A model generated the notes under the pieces. That model was not told where the DNA came from and ran no database searches. It worked only from the letters and a program-made list of their open reading frames with translations. A stretch of DNA of 64,000 nt from Rhodoferax_B ferrireducens_A (GTDB lineage Bacteria; Pseudomonadota; Gammaproteobacteria; Burkholderiales; Burkholderiaceae_C), in assembly GCF_031458075.1 (NCBI RefSeq), contig NZ_JAVDXT010000007.1:1-64000 (forward strand), given 5' to 3'. Of this stretch, positions 50,012 to 58,793 are shown piece by piece (within the stretch, counting starts at the first letter, position 1; every line of letters starts with the position of its first letter). The position numbers and the translations under genes were made by a program.

Positions 50012-50749
50012 TCAGACGCTCAAATAGGCGCGGCGCACTTCGTCGTTGGCGGCGAGATCGCTCATCGATGCCTGGTAACGGATCTGGCCTTTTTCCAGCA
50101 CATAGGCGCGGTCCGACACCAGCTCGGCGAAGTGCATGTTCTGCTCGGACAGCAGGATGCTCACGCCCTGGGCCTTGAGGGCCAGAATCATGTGGGCCAT
50201 CTGCTCGACGATGACCGGGGCCACGCCTTCGGAGGGCTCGTCCAGCAGCACCAGATACGGGTTGCCCATGAGGGTGCGCGCCACAGTCAGCATCTGCTGC
50301 TCGCCGCCGCTCATCTGGCCGCCGGGGCGATTGGGCATCTCGCCCAAATTCGGGAACAGCTGGAACAGGCGCTCGGGGGTCCACAGCGGGGCCTCGCTGC
50401 CGTCGGCCCAGCGGCGCGGCGGCTGCTGGCCGACGGACAGGTTTTCCAGCACCGACAGGTCGGTGAAGATGCGCCGGTCTTCGGGCACATAGCCCAGGCC
50501 CAGGCGCGCCGCGTGGTGCGGCTCGCTGGTAGAAATGTCATGTCCCATGAACTGCACGCGGCCCTGGCGCTTGGCCAGCATGCCCATCACGGCCTTCAGG
50601 GTGGTCGATTTACCTGCACCGTTACGGCCCATAAGGGCCACTACTTCGCCGCGCTGCACGTTCAAGTCCACGCCGTACAGCACCTGGGCCGCGCCATACC
50701 AGGCGCACAGGCCTTGGGCTTCCAGCAAGGGTTGTGTTTGCTCTGCCAT
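50012..50749 (-). CDS. ABC transporter ATP-binding protein, LivF type
   Basis: 245 residues. Walker A GRNGAGKSTT, signature SGGEQQML, Walker B LVLLDEPSEG, switch-region SEQNMHF. The order LivG-LivF and the motif YVPEDRRIFTDLSVLENLSVGQ mark the branched-chain amino acid/urea type importer. Shares one base with the LivG stop. In this operon the cargo is more likely a pyridine carboxylate or amide than a branched-chain amino acid. Confidence 0.92.
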   Translation of the reverse strand: MAEQTQPLLEAQGLCAWYGAAQVLYGVDLNVQRGEVVALMGRNGAGKSTTLKAVMGMLAKRQGRVQFMGHDISTSEPHHAARLGLGYVPEDRRIFTDLSVLENLSVGQQPPRRWADGSEAPLWTPERLFQLFPNLGEMPNRPGGQMSGGEQQMLTVARTLMGNPYLVLLDEPSEGVAPVIVEQMAHMILALKAQGVSILLSEQNMHFAELVSDRAYVLEKGQIRYQASMSDLAANDEVRRAYLSV

Positions 50750-51540
50750 CAGGCCACCTTCTTCGCCGCCTGGGCGGGTTTCTCAAATGTCTTGCCGGTA
50801 CCGAAGTAGACCTCTTGCACCTTGGGGTGGTCGCGGATCTCCAGCGGTTTGCCCTCGGCGATCAGGCGGCCGCGCGCCAGCACGATCATGCGGTCGGCGT
50901 AGGCGAACACCACGTCCATGCTGTGCTCGGTGAACAGCACGGCCATGCCGCGGTCGACCACCAGTTGCTTGGTCAGGGCCATCAGGTCGTTGCGCTCCTT
51001 GGGTGCCATGCCGGCGGTGGGCTCGTCCATCAACAGCAGCTTCGGGCTGTTGGCCATGGCGATGGCCAGCTCGACGCGCTTCACGTCGCCATAGGCCAGC
51101 ACATTGCAGGGGCGCTCGGCCTGGGCGCGCATGCCCACCTGGTCGAGCAGATGCAGGGCTTCGTCGCGCTGGAAATCGGCCGCCCGCCGCCACATGGAAA
51201 ACAGCTTGCCGGCCTGCGACAGCAGCGCCATCTGCACGTTCTCGACCACGGTGAGCGAGGCAAAGGTTTCGGCGATCTGGAAGGTTCGGCCCACGCCCAT
51301 GTGCCAAATGTCGCGCGGCTTGCGGCCGACCAGCTCCTGGCCGTTGAGCTGGATCGAGCCGCGGTCGGCCCTGAGCTGGCCGTTGACCATGTTGAAGGTG
51401 GTGGACTTGCCCGCACCGTTGGGGCCGATCAGCGCCAGCAGCTCGCCGGCAGCCAGTTCGAAGGCGATGCCGTCGACCGCCTTGTTGCCGCCAAAGGACT
51501 TGCCCAGGCCGGCGACTTTCAGCAAAGGTGTATTGCTCAT
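50749..51540 (-). CDS. ABC transporter ATP-binding protein, LivG type
   Basis: 263 residues from ATG 51540, overlapping the permease by 4 bases. Walker A GPNGAGKSTTFNMVNGQL, VGRTFQIAETFASLTVVENVQMALLSQ, signature-like LAYGDVKRVELAIAMANSP (the usual LSxGxQ is degenerate), Walker B LLLMDEPTAGM, TEHSMDVVFAYADR. The open frame upstream to 52098 lies within the permease gene in another phase and is not coding. Confidence 0.9.
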   Translation of the reverse strand: MSNTPLLKVAGLGKSFGGNKAVDGIAFELAAGELLALIGPNGAGKSTTFNMVNGQLRADRGSIQLNGQELVGRKPRDIWHMGVGRTFQIAETFASLTVVENVQMALLSQAGKLFSMWRRAADFQRDEALHLLDQVGMRAQAERPCNVLAYGDVKRVELAIAMANSPKLLLMDEPTAGMAPKERNDLMALTKQLVVDRGMAVLFTEHSMDVVFAYADRMIVLARGRLIAEGKPLEIRDHPKVQEVYFGTGKTFEKPAQAAKKVA

Positions 51541-53435
51541 GGCTTGGCCTCCGGCGCACTGCGCAGGCGCGCAAACAGCTGCTGTGCATAGCCGGCAATG
51601 CCTTGCGGAAACAGCAGCACCAACAGCAGGATGATGCCGCCCAGCATGGCGCGCCAGTAGTCGGTATTGCGCGCCACGGTGTCGTGCAGCCAGGTGAAGG
51701 TGACCGCGCCGACCACAGGTCCAGCCAGGGTCTGGATGCCACCCAGCAGCACCATCACCAGGCCATCGACCGAGCGGCCCACGCTGAGGGTTTCGGGCGA
51801 GATGCTGCCCTTGGAGAACGCGTACAAAGCCCCCGCCAGACCCGCAGCCGCACCGGCCAGCACAAAGGCCGCCCACTGCATGCGCTTGACGTCGATACCG
51901 ATGGCATCGGCGCGCAGGCTGGAGTCGCGGCCGGCTCGCAAGGCATAGCCGAATGGCGAGAACAGCACGCGCCGCAGCCACAGCACGCCGCCTGCCACCA
52001 GCGCCAGCGTGAGGTAGTAATAACTTTGCTTGTCGGACAGCCATTCCGACGGCCAGACGCCGGTGAGCCCGTTGCTGCCGCCGGTGAACGCATCCCACTG
52101 GTAGGTAATGGCCCAGGTGATCTGGGCGAAAGCCAGGGTCAGCATGGCCAGGTACACGCCGGACAGTCGCACCGCGAACCAGCCATAGACCAGGGCACCC
52201 AGCGCGGCCACCAGGGGTGCGGCCACCAATGCCAGTTCCATCGGCATGCCGGTGCTGCGCACCAGCAGCGCGGCGCCATAGGCCCCCAGGCCGAAATAGG
52301 CCGCATGGCCGAAGGAATGCATGCCCGCCGGCCCCATGATGAAGTGCAGGCTGGCGGCGAACAGCGCGGCCACCAGCAGGTCGATCATCAGCACCGTGGT
52401 GTAGGGCGAGCCCGCAGTCAGCACGGGCAAGGCCAGCAGCACCAGGCCCAGTACCGCCGCCGCGACGCCATAGGCTTTGCTGGCGCGGCGCAAGGGTTCT
52501 TCCTGCATGCCCACGTAGCGGCTGGCGGGCTGGGGCCGGCCCATCAGGCCCCAGGGCCGGGCCACCAGCACCACAGCCATGACCAGGAATTCAACCACCA
52601 GGGTCAGCTTGGAAAACGACAGGCTGTAGCCCATGATCTCGACCACGCCCAGCCAGATGCAGACGGCCTTGATTTCAGAGATCAGCAGCGCTGCCACATA
52701 GGCGCCGGGGATCGATCCCATGCCGCCGACCACCACGACCACGAAGGCCGCGCCTATGGTGTTCAGATCCATCTCCAGCGTCGCCGGTTCGCGCGGCAGC
52801 TGCAGGGCGCCGCCCAGGCCGGCCAGCGTCGCGCCCAGGGCGAACACTGCCGTGAACAGCCAGGCCTGGTTCACGCCCAGTGCGCTGACCATGTCGCGGT
52901 CCTGCGTGGCGGCGCGCACCAGCGTGCCCCAGCGCGTGCGCGTCAGCAACAGCCAGAGCAGGCCCAGCACGAGGGGACCGACAAAGATCAGGAAAACGTC
53001 ATACGAAGGAAACTGCCGGCCCAGAATCTCCACCGCGCCCGACAAACCCGGCGCGCGCGGGCCCAGCAGTTCGTCCGGGCCCCAGAGCCACAGCACGGCA
53101 TCCTTGATCACCAGCACCAGCGCAAAAGTGGCCAGTAGCTGGAACAGCTCGGGCGCCTTGTAAATGCGCCGCAGCAACAGCATCTCCATCAGGCCGCCCA
53201 ACACGCCCACCGCCACCGCCGACAGCAGCACCGCCGGCCAGAAGCCCAGGCGCGTGCCCAGCTGCTCGACCAGCGAATACGCCACATAGGTGCCGACCAT
53301 GAAAAACGAGCCGTGGGCAAAGTTCACGATGCGGGTCACACCAAAGATCAGCGACAGCCCGGCCGCCACCAGAAACAGCGACGACGCCCCGGCCAGCCCG
53401 TTGAGCAGCTGGACCACAAAGCCTGAAAAATTCAT
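51537..53435 (-). CDS. Fused branched-chain-type ABC transporter permease (LivH-LivM)
   Basis: 632 residues, about 18 hydrophobic helices. The first half (1-290) is LivH-like: GLSLIFGVTRIVNFAHGSFFMVGTYVAYSLVE and GGMGSIPGAYVAALLISE. After a polar linker (WGLMGRPQPASRYVGMQEEP, about 292-311) the second half is LivM-like: GPAGMHSFGHAAYFGLGAYGAALL, TGGSNGLTG, AFFVLAGAAAG-type sequence and GGIQTLAGPVVGAV. The two permeases normally occur as separate genes; here they form one polypeptide. Confidence 0.92.
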   Translation of the reverse strand: MNFSGFVVQLLNGLAGASSLFLVAAGLSLIFGVTRIVNFAHGSFFMVGTYVAYSLVEQLGTRLGFWPAVLLSAVAVGVLGGLMEMLLLRRIYKAPELFQLLATFALVLVIKDAVLWLWGPDELLGPRAPGLSGAVEILGRQFPSYDVFLIFVGPLVLGLLWLLLTRTRWGTLVRAATQDRDMVSALGVNQAWLFTAVFALGATLAGLGGALQLPREPATLEMDLNTIGAAFVVVVVGGMGSIPGAYVAALLISEIKAVCIWLGVVEIMGYSLSFSKLTLVVEFLVMAVVLVARPWGLMGRPQPASRYVGMQEEPLRRASKAYGVAAAVLGLVLLALPVLTAGSPYTTVLMIDLLVAALFAASLHFIMGPAGMHSFGHAAYFGLGAYGAALLVRSTGMPMELALVAAPLVAALGALVYGWFAVRLSGVYLAMLTLAFAQITWAITYQWDAFTGGSNGLTGVWPSEWLSDKQSYYYLTLALVAGGVLWLRRVLFSPFGYALRAGRDSSLRADAIGIDVKRMQWAAFVLAGAAAGLAGALYAFSKGSISPETLSVGRSVDGLVMVLLGGIQTLAGPVVGAVTFTWLHDTVARNTDYWRAMLGGIILLLVLLFPQGIAGYAQQLFARLRSAPEAKP

Positions 53436-53480
53436 TCCGTATCCTCAAGAGCCGTGGGCGAGGTCTGCTATGTCGAAGGC

Positions 53481-54686
53481 TTAGTCGGGAGCGCGCAGCT
53501 TGGCCACTTCGGCGTCCGTGGGCAGGTATTTGGCACCGTCGAGATAGGTGTAGTCCACCATCACGCCCTTGCCACCATCGTTCTTGGTCTTGCCGACGAA
53601 GGCGCCCATGGTCGACTGGTGGTCCTGGGCACGGTAGGTGATCTTGCCGAAGGGGCTGTCGACCTGCAAGCCCTGGAAGGCGACGGCCAGCTTTTCGGAC
53701 TCGCTGCTCTTGGCTTTCTTCATGCCGGCGGCCAGCGATTTGATGGCGGTGTAGCCGACCACGGAGCCCAGGCGCGGATAGTCCTTGTACTTGCCGTGGT
53801 AGGCCAGGAAGAAGGCCTTGTGCTCGGGCGTCTGGATGCCGTACCAGGGGTAGCCGGTGACGATCCAGCCATTCGGTGACTCGTCTTTCAGCGGGTCCAG
53901 GTACTCGGGCTCGCCGGTCAGCACGCTGACCACTTCGCGGTCCTTGAACAGGCCGCGGGTATTGCCTTCGCGCACGAACTTGGACAGGTCGGCGCCAAAC
54001 AGCACATTGAAGATCGCATCGGGCTTGGCATCGGCCAGGGCCTGGGCCACGCTGCCGGCATCGACCTTGCCCAGCGGTGTGGCTTGCTCGGCAACGAACT
54101 CCACATCGGGCTGCGCTGCCTTCAGCAGCTGTTTGAACGCCGCCACGGCCGACTGGCCGTATTCGTAGTTGGGGTAGACCACGGCCCAGCGCTTTTTCTT
54201 CAGTTTCACGGCCTCGGGTACCAGCATCGCGGCCTGCATATAGGTGCCGGGGCGCAGGCGGTAGGTGTACTTGTTGCCGCTGCCCCAGATGATCTTGTCG
54301 GTCAACGGCTCGCCGGCCAGAAAGAAGAACTTCTTCTGCTTGGCGAAATCGGTCATGGCCAGTCCGGTGTTGGACAAGAAGGTGCCCGTCAACACGTCGA
54401 CCTTCTCGCGCGAGATCAGCTCTTCGGCTACGCGCACGGCGTCGCCGGGGTTGGCGTTGTCGTCGCGGGTGATCAGCTCGATCTTCTTGCCATTGACGCC
54501 GCCGCTGGCGTTGATCTCTTCGACGGCCAGCTCCATGCCTTTCTTGTAGGGCTCGAGAAAGGCCGGCTGGGCCTTGTAGCTATTGATTTCGCCGATCTTG
54601 ATGACCCCCTGGGCCTGGGCCGTGGAGAGCATGGCCAGCGCGGCGGCACAGCTGGCGGTGTAGAGCAGAGGACGCAATAACTTCAT
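53481..54686 (-). CDS. ABC transporter substrate-binding protein, LivK/periplasmic binding fold I type
   Basis: 401 residues from ATG 54686 (AGGAG upstream). Signal peptide about 1-25 (LLYTASCAAALAMLSTAQA). IKIGEINSYKAQPAFLEPYKKGMELAVEEINASGGVNGKKIELITRDDNANPGDAVRVAEELI is the standard Peripla_BP_6 opening; WAVVYPNYEYGQSAVAAFK and IVTGYPWYGIQTPEHKAF are further blocks. Substrate cannot be read from sequence. The operon suggests nicotinate, nicotinamide or a related ring. Confidence 0.9.
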   Translation of the reverse strand: MKLLRPLLYTASCAAALAMLSTAQAQGVIKIGEINSYKAQPAFLEPYKKGMELAVEEINASGGVNGKKIELITRDDNANPGDAVRVAEELISREKVDVLTGTFLSNTGLAMTDFAKQKKFFFLAGEPLTDKIIWGSGNKYTYRLRPGTYMQAAMLVPEAVKLKKKRWAVVYPNYEYGQSAVAAFKQLLKAAQPDVEFVAEQATPLGKVDAGSVAQALADAKPDAIFNVLFGADLSKFVREGNTRGLFKDREVVSVLTGEPEYLDPLKDESPNGWIVTGYPWYGIQTPEHKAFFLAYHGKYKDYPRLGSVVGYTAIKSLAAGMKKAKSSESEKLAVAFQGLQVDSPFGKITYRAQDHQSTMGAFVGKTKNDGGKGVMVDYTYLDGAKYLPTDAEVAKLRAPD

Positions 54687-54703
54687 GGCAAAACTCCTGG
54701 GGT

Positions 54704-54768
54704 CAAAAAAGAAAAGACACCTAACTTTCATGCACTTGGGGGCAAAGCCCCTGAGTCATGAAAGTGTT
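54704..54768 (-). terminator. Intra-operon hairpin with T-tract
   Basis: On the minus strand AACACTTTCATGACTCAGGGGC loops through TTT into GCCCCCAAGTGCATGAAAGTT. The stem has 8, 3 and 5 bp segments with small internal mismatches (54768-54723). A T-rich stretch (54715-54704) follows. It sits between the first DUF1185 gene and the binding-protein gene. It could attenuate transcription into the transporter genes or protect their mRNA. Confidence 0.55.
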
Positions 54769-54776
54769 ATTCACAT

Positions 54777-55361
54777 TCAGCGCAGGCCGTCCTGACCGAC
54801 GATCTCAGACACCTGCAAACCGCCGATACGCGGCAGCGGGCGGCCGCTGTCGGTGACGACCACGGCCACCACGATTTCATGGGCGCGGGGCGCATCCGAC
54901 ACCCGGGCTTCCATGGCGTCGAAATGGCTGCGTACAAAGGCCGCGTCCTTGTGGCCCAACGGCACATCCACTGCCGTACCCAGGCCACCAATCTTCTTGG
55001 CCGAAGGCACCAGGGCCGCGCCCTTCTCCACCGCCTTGCGCAGCGGTGCCCCGAGCTTAGGGTGCAGGATGGCGGCCGCGTGCTCGAGCTCGCCACCCTC
55101 GCCGACGATGGCGGCCTTGCCGTAGCTCTGCGCGGCACCGGGCGCAATGCCCAGGGCTTGCACGCATTTGTCGCCCAGCAGGCCGCCGAGTTCTTCGCCG
55201 ATGGTGATCAGCTCGTCGAGGTTCTCGGAATAGCGGCCCGCGTAGGGGTTGGCGATGACGGCCATGGCCAGTGCACGGCGGGTGGGCGGTGTAATGGGCT
55301 GGCCCATTTCGATATGGACTTCATCGACCTGGACGATGATTTTTCGGATCGTGGCGGACAT
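54777..55361 (-). CDS. DUF1185 (amino acid synthesis family) protein, copy A
   Basis: 194 residues from ATG 55361. IRKIIVQVDEVHIEMGQPITPPTRRALAMAVIANPYAGRYSENLDELITIGEELGGLLGDK matches the PF06684-type family named amino acid synthesis. YGKAAIVGEGGELEHAAAILHPKLGAPLRKAVEKGAALVPSAKKIGGLGTAVDVPLGHKDAAFVRSHFD holds most conserved residues. It is paralogous to the next gene (about one-third identity by eye, with shared YGKxAxxGxxGELEH and PLxHxxAxxVRSHFDAxExRV). No reaction is established. Position with ring-reducing and ring-opening enzymes suggests a hydrolase or isomerase step. Starts 37 bases after copy B. Confidence 0.8.
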   Translation of the reverse strand: MSATIRKIIVQVDEVHIEMGQPITPPTRRALAMAVIANPYAGRYSENLDELITIGEELGGLLGDKCVQALGIAPGAAQSYGKAAIVGEGGELEHAAAILHPKLGAPLRKAVEKGAALVPSAKKIGGLGTAVDVPLGHKDAAFVRSHFDAMEARVSDAPRAHEIVVAVVVTDSGRPLPRIGGLQVSEIVGQDGLR

Positions 55362-55398
55362 GGTGTGCTTCCTGGATGGTGTGTAGGTGACGCGCAGT

Positions 55399-56040
55399 TC
55401 AGCGCAGGCCGTCCCAGCGGGCGATGCCCTGGGGTTCGAGGCCGCCGACGCGGGCGTGGACCCGGGCACCGGAGGCCATGGCGAGGATGAAGACGATCTC
55501 GTCAGCGGCGGGTGCTCCGGGCACACGCACCTCGATGGCATCGAAGTGGCTGCGCACATAGGCGGCATTGATGTGGGTCAGCGGCACGTCCAGCGCGGTG
55601 CCGGGCGCGCCGACTTTCTTGGTCGACGGCACGATGGCCAGGGCGTTGCCCGGTTGGCCGGTTTTCTCTTCGGCCTGGCCTTTGGCGTAGGCATTGCGGT
55701 CGCCCTTCCAGCCCAGCAGTTCGCGCATGGCGTAGCCGCCGGGCACATGCCAGAGCGCGCCGTGCTCCAACTCGCCGGCCGCGCCGATGACCGCGCCCTT
55801 GCCGTAGCTGGCAATGCGCTCCACCGGCAACTGCATGGCGGCCAGCAGGCGGTGCGCCATATCTATGCCCACGTCTTGCAGCGCGTCCATCATCGGCAAG
55901 ATGTTGGGCTCAAAGCGCCCGGCAAAGGGGTTGGTCAGCACCGCGCCGATGGCGCCGCGCAGCAGCGGAACCGCGGCCTCGGGGCCGAACTCATGGCGGA
56001 TTTCTTCCACGTGGGTGAAGATGCGTCGGATAGAGATCAT
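55399..56040 (-). CDS. DUF1185 (amino acid synthesis family) protein, copy B
   Basis: 213 residues from ATG 56040 (an open frame to 56097 lacks family resemblance). MISIRRIFTHVEEIRHEFGPEA, VLTNPFAGRFEPNILPMMDAL, SYGKGAVIGAAGELEHGALWHVPGGYAMRELL, VPSTKKVGAPGTALDVPLTHINAAYVRSHFDAIEVRVPGAP. Slightly longer than copy A through an insertion in the middle (LLGWKGDRNAYAKG). The two copies may form a heteromer or have different substrates. Confidence 0.8.
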   Translation of the reverse strand: MISIRRIFTHVEEIRHEFGPEAAVPLLRGAIGAVLTNPFAGRFEPNILPMMDALQDVGIDMAHRLLAAMQLPVERIASYGKGAVIGAAGELEHGALWHVPGGYAMRELLGWKGDRNAYAKGQAEEKTGQPGNALAIVPSTKKVGAPGTALDVPLTHINAAYVRSHFDAIEVRVPGAPAADEIVFILAMASGARVHARVGGLEPQGIARWDGLR

Positions 56041-56065
56041 GGGTTGAATCGTCTTGTAAATTTCA

Positions 56066-56989
56066 TTAAGCAAATACTGAACCAACTTGCGCGGCATCCT
56101 CGGCTGCCAGAGCGGGAAACACCCGCGTCTGCTGCCATTGCCCCTGGCACACCAGGGTCGCAGACCACAGCAAGCCAGCCCGCTGCAAAGCCTGCGCCTG
56201 GGCCAGCCCTGCCGCCAGTGCCCTGCGCACCAAGTCGGGGGGCAGCTGCGGCACCTCGGTGGTCACCGGCAGGCTGCCCAGATCGCTGTCGTCACGCAGC
56301 AGGCAAGCGGGCTGCCGCAGAATGCCTGGATGCTGCACATTCACCGCATTCGCCACCACCGTGGCGGCCGCATCGGCCTGCGCAGCGGTGGCGGCCAGCA
56401 CGGTCACGCTGTCGGCAATCCCCAGCGAAAAACTGCGTCCGCGCCAGCCGCTGGTGGCGATGCCGCGCACCGGCAAGCCGTACTCCAGGCTAGCCTGCGC
56501 ATCGGTGCGCAAACCCGCAGGGTCCGCCAGCGCCGCTCCCATGGCATCCAGGTCGGCAAACAACCCCACCCGCAGACTATGGCCCGGCGCCAGATGGAAT
56601 GCAATATCGCCGCCGTTGTTCACCCAGGCCCGTTCTACACCCGGGCGCTGGTAGCAGGCAATCAGCTCTTGCGCCACGGCGCCGGCCACCGCTGCCATGG
56701 GCGTAATGAAATCCGCACGAAACGGAGCGCAAGCGATCCACATACGCTGCGCAACGGCACCTGACAGACGTTCATGGGCGCTGGGTAATGCGCCTTCCAT
56801 AGGCAAGGCCTGGCGCAGAATGGGCAGCTCTGCCACCAGCTCCTGCAGCACGGTTTGAAAACGCAGCCATGCAGCCTGGTGGGCCTGGGCCACTGCCGAG
56901 GGCTCGCCGTTGGCGCCGACCACGATGTCGATGGGGCCGTGCTGGAAATGCCAGCGGCCATCGGACAGGGGAGCGCGTTGGGCAGTCAT
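56066..56989 (-). CDS. UPF0280 family protein (ApbE-like fold)
   Basis: 307 residues from ATG 56989. DGRWHFQHGPIDIVVGANGEPSAVAQAHQAAWLRF, PMAAVAGAVAQELIACYQRPGVERAWVNNGGDIAFHL, RGIATSGWRGRSFSLGIADSVTVLAATAAQADAAATVVANAV. The alternating Thr/Ala-rich ATAAQADAAATVVANAVN segment and VNNGGDIA are reminiscent of ApbE flavin transferases. I recall that the E. barkeri 6-hydroxynicotinate reductase carries covalently bound flavin; if so, this protein could install it. That is inference. It sits 13 bases after the reductase gene. Confidence 0.75.
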   Translation of the reverse strand: MTAQRAPLSDGRWHFQHGPIDIVVGANGEPSAVAQAHQAAWLRFQTVLQELVAELPILRQALPMEGALPSAHERLSGAVAQRMWIACAPFRADFITPMAAVAGAVAQELIACYQRPGVERAWVNNGGDIAFHLAPGHSLRVGLFADLDAMGAALADPAGLRTDAQASLEYGLPVRGIATSGWRGRSFSLGIADSVTVLAATAAQADAAATVVANAVNVQHPGILRQPACLLRDDSDLGSLPVTTEVPQLPPDLVRRALAAGLAQAQALQRAGLLWSATLVCQGQWQQTRVFPALAAEDAAQVGSVFA

Positions 56990-57002
56990 GGCGTGCGCTG
57001 TT

Positions 57003-58586
57003 TCAACCCAGCAGCGGCGGTTGGCCCAGGGGCCAGGCATTGGCCACAGGGTTCTGCACCCAGAGCCGCGCCGTAGGAGCGCCGTCGCTGTGCCATGCCC
57101 CTGTGCGCAAGGCCTGCTCCAGACTGCGCACATGGTCCATATGGCCGCCCAGTGCCCGGTAGTCATCCAAACGCAGGCTGAATTCGATGGGCGCGACGAT
57201 GGCCGGCGTGGGCACGGTGCCGAAGCTCTTGTCGGGCATGCGCATCACATCGACCATCACCGTGATGCCACCGCCGGGCCACACATAGGCGGGCGCTCCG
57301 CCGCAGGTCACGTTGACCAGCGCCTGCTTGATAGCGCGGGTCAGCATCACCGGGTTCTCGGTCACGCCAGCGCGCAGGCTTCCGCCCGCACCGCCGAGGA
57401 ACAGCACGGTGCACAGCGAAGGTTCGCAGTTTTCGCCTATGCGCTCGATGATGCGCTGCACGCTGGCCGGCATGGGCTGCTCCACGGGCTGCAAGGCGTC
57501 GTCCAGCACATACCAGGCCGCATGCTCGCCAGTGGTGGATGTCATCAGCAAGCGCATACCGGGCCGGGCCACTTCGGGGTCCCAACCTTCAATGATGGAC
57601 AGCGGATCGGCAATATCGGTACCGCCCCAGCCTGTGCCGGGATTGGCTACCTGGAAGTAACGCCCAGGCGTGGATTTGCGGCCGCGCATCTGGATGCCCG
57701 ATCGCGGCATGTCCAGACAACGCCCCGCCTGGTGCTCGGTCAGCACGCCGGTGATGTGGTCGTCGACCACCACCACTTCGTCGGCCTCGCCGAACAACTG
57801 CTTGGCGAATATGCCGACCGCCGCCGAACCGCAACCGACACGCATGCGCTGCTCTTCCACGCCGTTGACGATGGGCGCGCGCCCGGCCTGCACCACGATC
57901 TGCGAACCGCCGTCGATGGTTAGCTCCACCGCCTGCTTGTTGCCCAGGGCCTCCATCATCTGCACAGTGACGCGGCCCTCTTTCTTGCTGCCGCCCGTCA
58001 GGTGGTGCACGCCGCCCAGGGACAGCATCTGCGAACCGTACTCGGCCGTGGTGACATGGCCGACCACTTCGCCCTTGCAGCGCACATTGGCCTGCTCGGG
58101 GCCCAGGTAGCGGTCCGTGTCGATCTTGATCTTGAAACTGCAGTAGCTGAAGATGCCCTCGGTGACCACGGTCACCATGTCCACCCCCTGCGCCTGAGAG
58201 GCGACGATGAAGGGCGCGGGCTTGTAGTCGGGGTAGGTGGTGGACGAACCCACGCCGGTGACGAACACCTCGTCCGCCCGTAGCAGGTCGCCATTCCAGT
58301 CCGGGGCCACGTCTGCGGCAGAGAACGCCACCAGCGGTGCAGCTCCGTCCGATACCGCGCGGCGCAACAGCACAACCGGGTCGACCCGCACCAAGGTGCC
58401 GCCCTGGTTGGCATAACGGTCGCAAGCCCCGGCGCGCCCTTCGGATATCTGGCACAACACAGGACAGGCATTGCAGGCAATTTTGTCGGTCGCCATGCGC
58501 TCATGCCGCGGCACCGCCCGCTCCGGCGAAGGGGGCGCGCCACCATCCAGGGCAGGCAAGCCGTCAGTCTTCGTGTGTTCTGTCAT
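57003..58586 (-). CDS. hnr: 6-hydroxynicotinate reductase homologue
   Basis: 527 residues. The N-terminal cluster site is KIACNACPVLCQISEGRAGACDRY (Cys38, Cys41, Cys45, Cys55; CxxCx3Cx9C), suited to a 4Fe-4S centre. Further on: VFVTGVGSSTTYPDYKPAPFIV, GHVTTAEYGSQMLSLGGVHHLTGG, MRVGCGSAAVGIFAKQLFG, GGAGGSLRAGVTENPVMLTRAI, CGGAPAYVWPGGGITVMVDV. I recognise this as the family annotated 6-hydroxynicotinate reductase, which reduces 6-hydroxynicotinate to 6-oxo-1,4,5,6-tetrahydronicotinate with reduced ferredoxin. First gene of the 13-kb minus-strand run. An alternative start is Met31 (58496). Confidence 0.75.
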   Translation of the reverse strand: MTEHTKTDGLPALDGGAPPSPERAVPRHERMATDKIACNACPVLCQISEGRAGACDRYANQGGTLVRVDPVVLLRRAVSDGAAPLVAFSAADVAPDWNGDLLRADEVFVTGVGSSTTYPDYKPAPFIVASQAQGVDMVTVVTEGIFSYCSFKIKIDTDRYLGPEQANVRCKGEVVGHVTTAEYGSQMLSLGGVHHLTGGSKKEGRVTVQMMEALGNKQAVELTIDGGSQIVVQAGRAPIVNGVEEQRMRVGCGSAAVGIFAKQLFGEADEVVVVDDHITGVLTEHQAGRCLDMPRSGIQMRGRKSTPGRYFQVANPGTGWGGTDIADPLSIIEGWDPEVARPGMRLLMTSTTGEHAAWYVLDDALQPVEQPMPASVQRIIERIGENCEPSLCTVLFLGGAGGSLRAGVTENPVMLTRAIKQALVNVTCGGAPAYVWPGGGITVMVDVMRMPDKSFGTVPTPAIVAPIEFSLRLDDYRALGGHMDHVRSLEQALRTGAWHSDGAPTARLWVQNPVANAWPLGQPPLLG

Positions 58587-58668
58587 CGTGGGGCACCAAC
58601 CAAGCAGAGGTTATGAAAAGTACTTGTCCCGCAATCTCTATTTATGTAGCATTCACTGAACTTAAATG

Positions 58669-58699
58669 TTGCAAGCACTACATTTTTATGTGCTGGCAA
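58669..58699. promoter_or_regulatory. 31-bp dyad in the hnr-fpr divergent promoter region
   Basis: TTGCAAGCAC (58669-58678) and GTGCTGGCAA (58690-58699) form 10-base arms with one mismatch around an 11-base A/T-rich centre. It lies about midway in the 207-base gap between the divergent hnr and reductase genes. It is the obvious candidate operator for the TetR protein encoded at 59581. Confidence 0.55.
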
Positions 58700-58793
58700 T
58701 TTAGCATAAGCATATGCACACCGCAACAGAAAAGACACTAGCCAACCCGCAGATTGCATCCTCTGTTTTCATCCACTTTCCACCACACACCAT

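Noticed and set aside
51537..53435. LivH-LivM fusion caused by a sequencing error
   Set aside because: The linker is in frame, polar and of plausible length, and both halves are intact; fused permeases of this family do occur, so it is kept as one gene.
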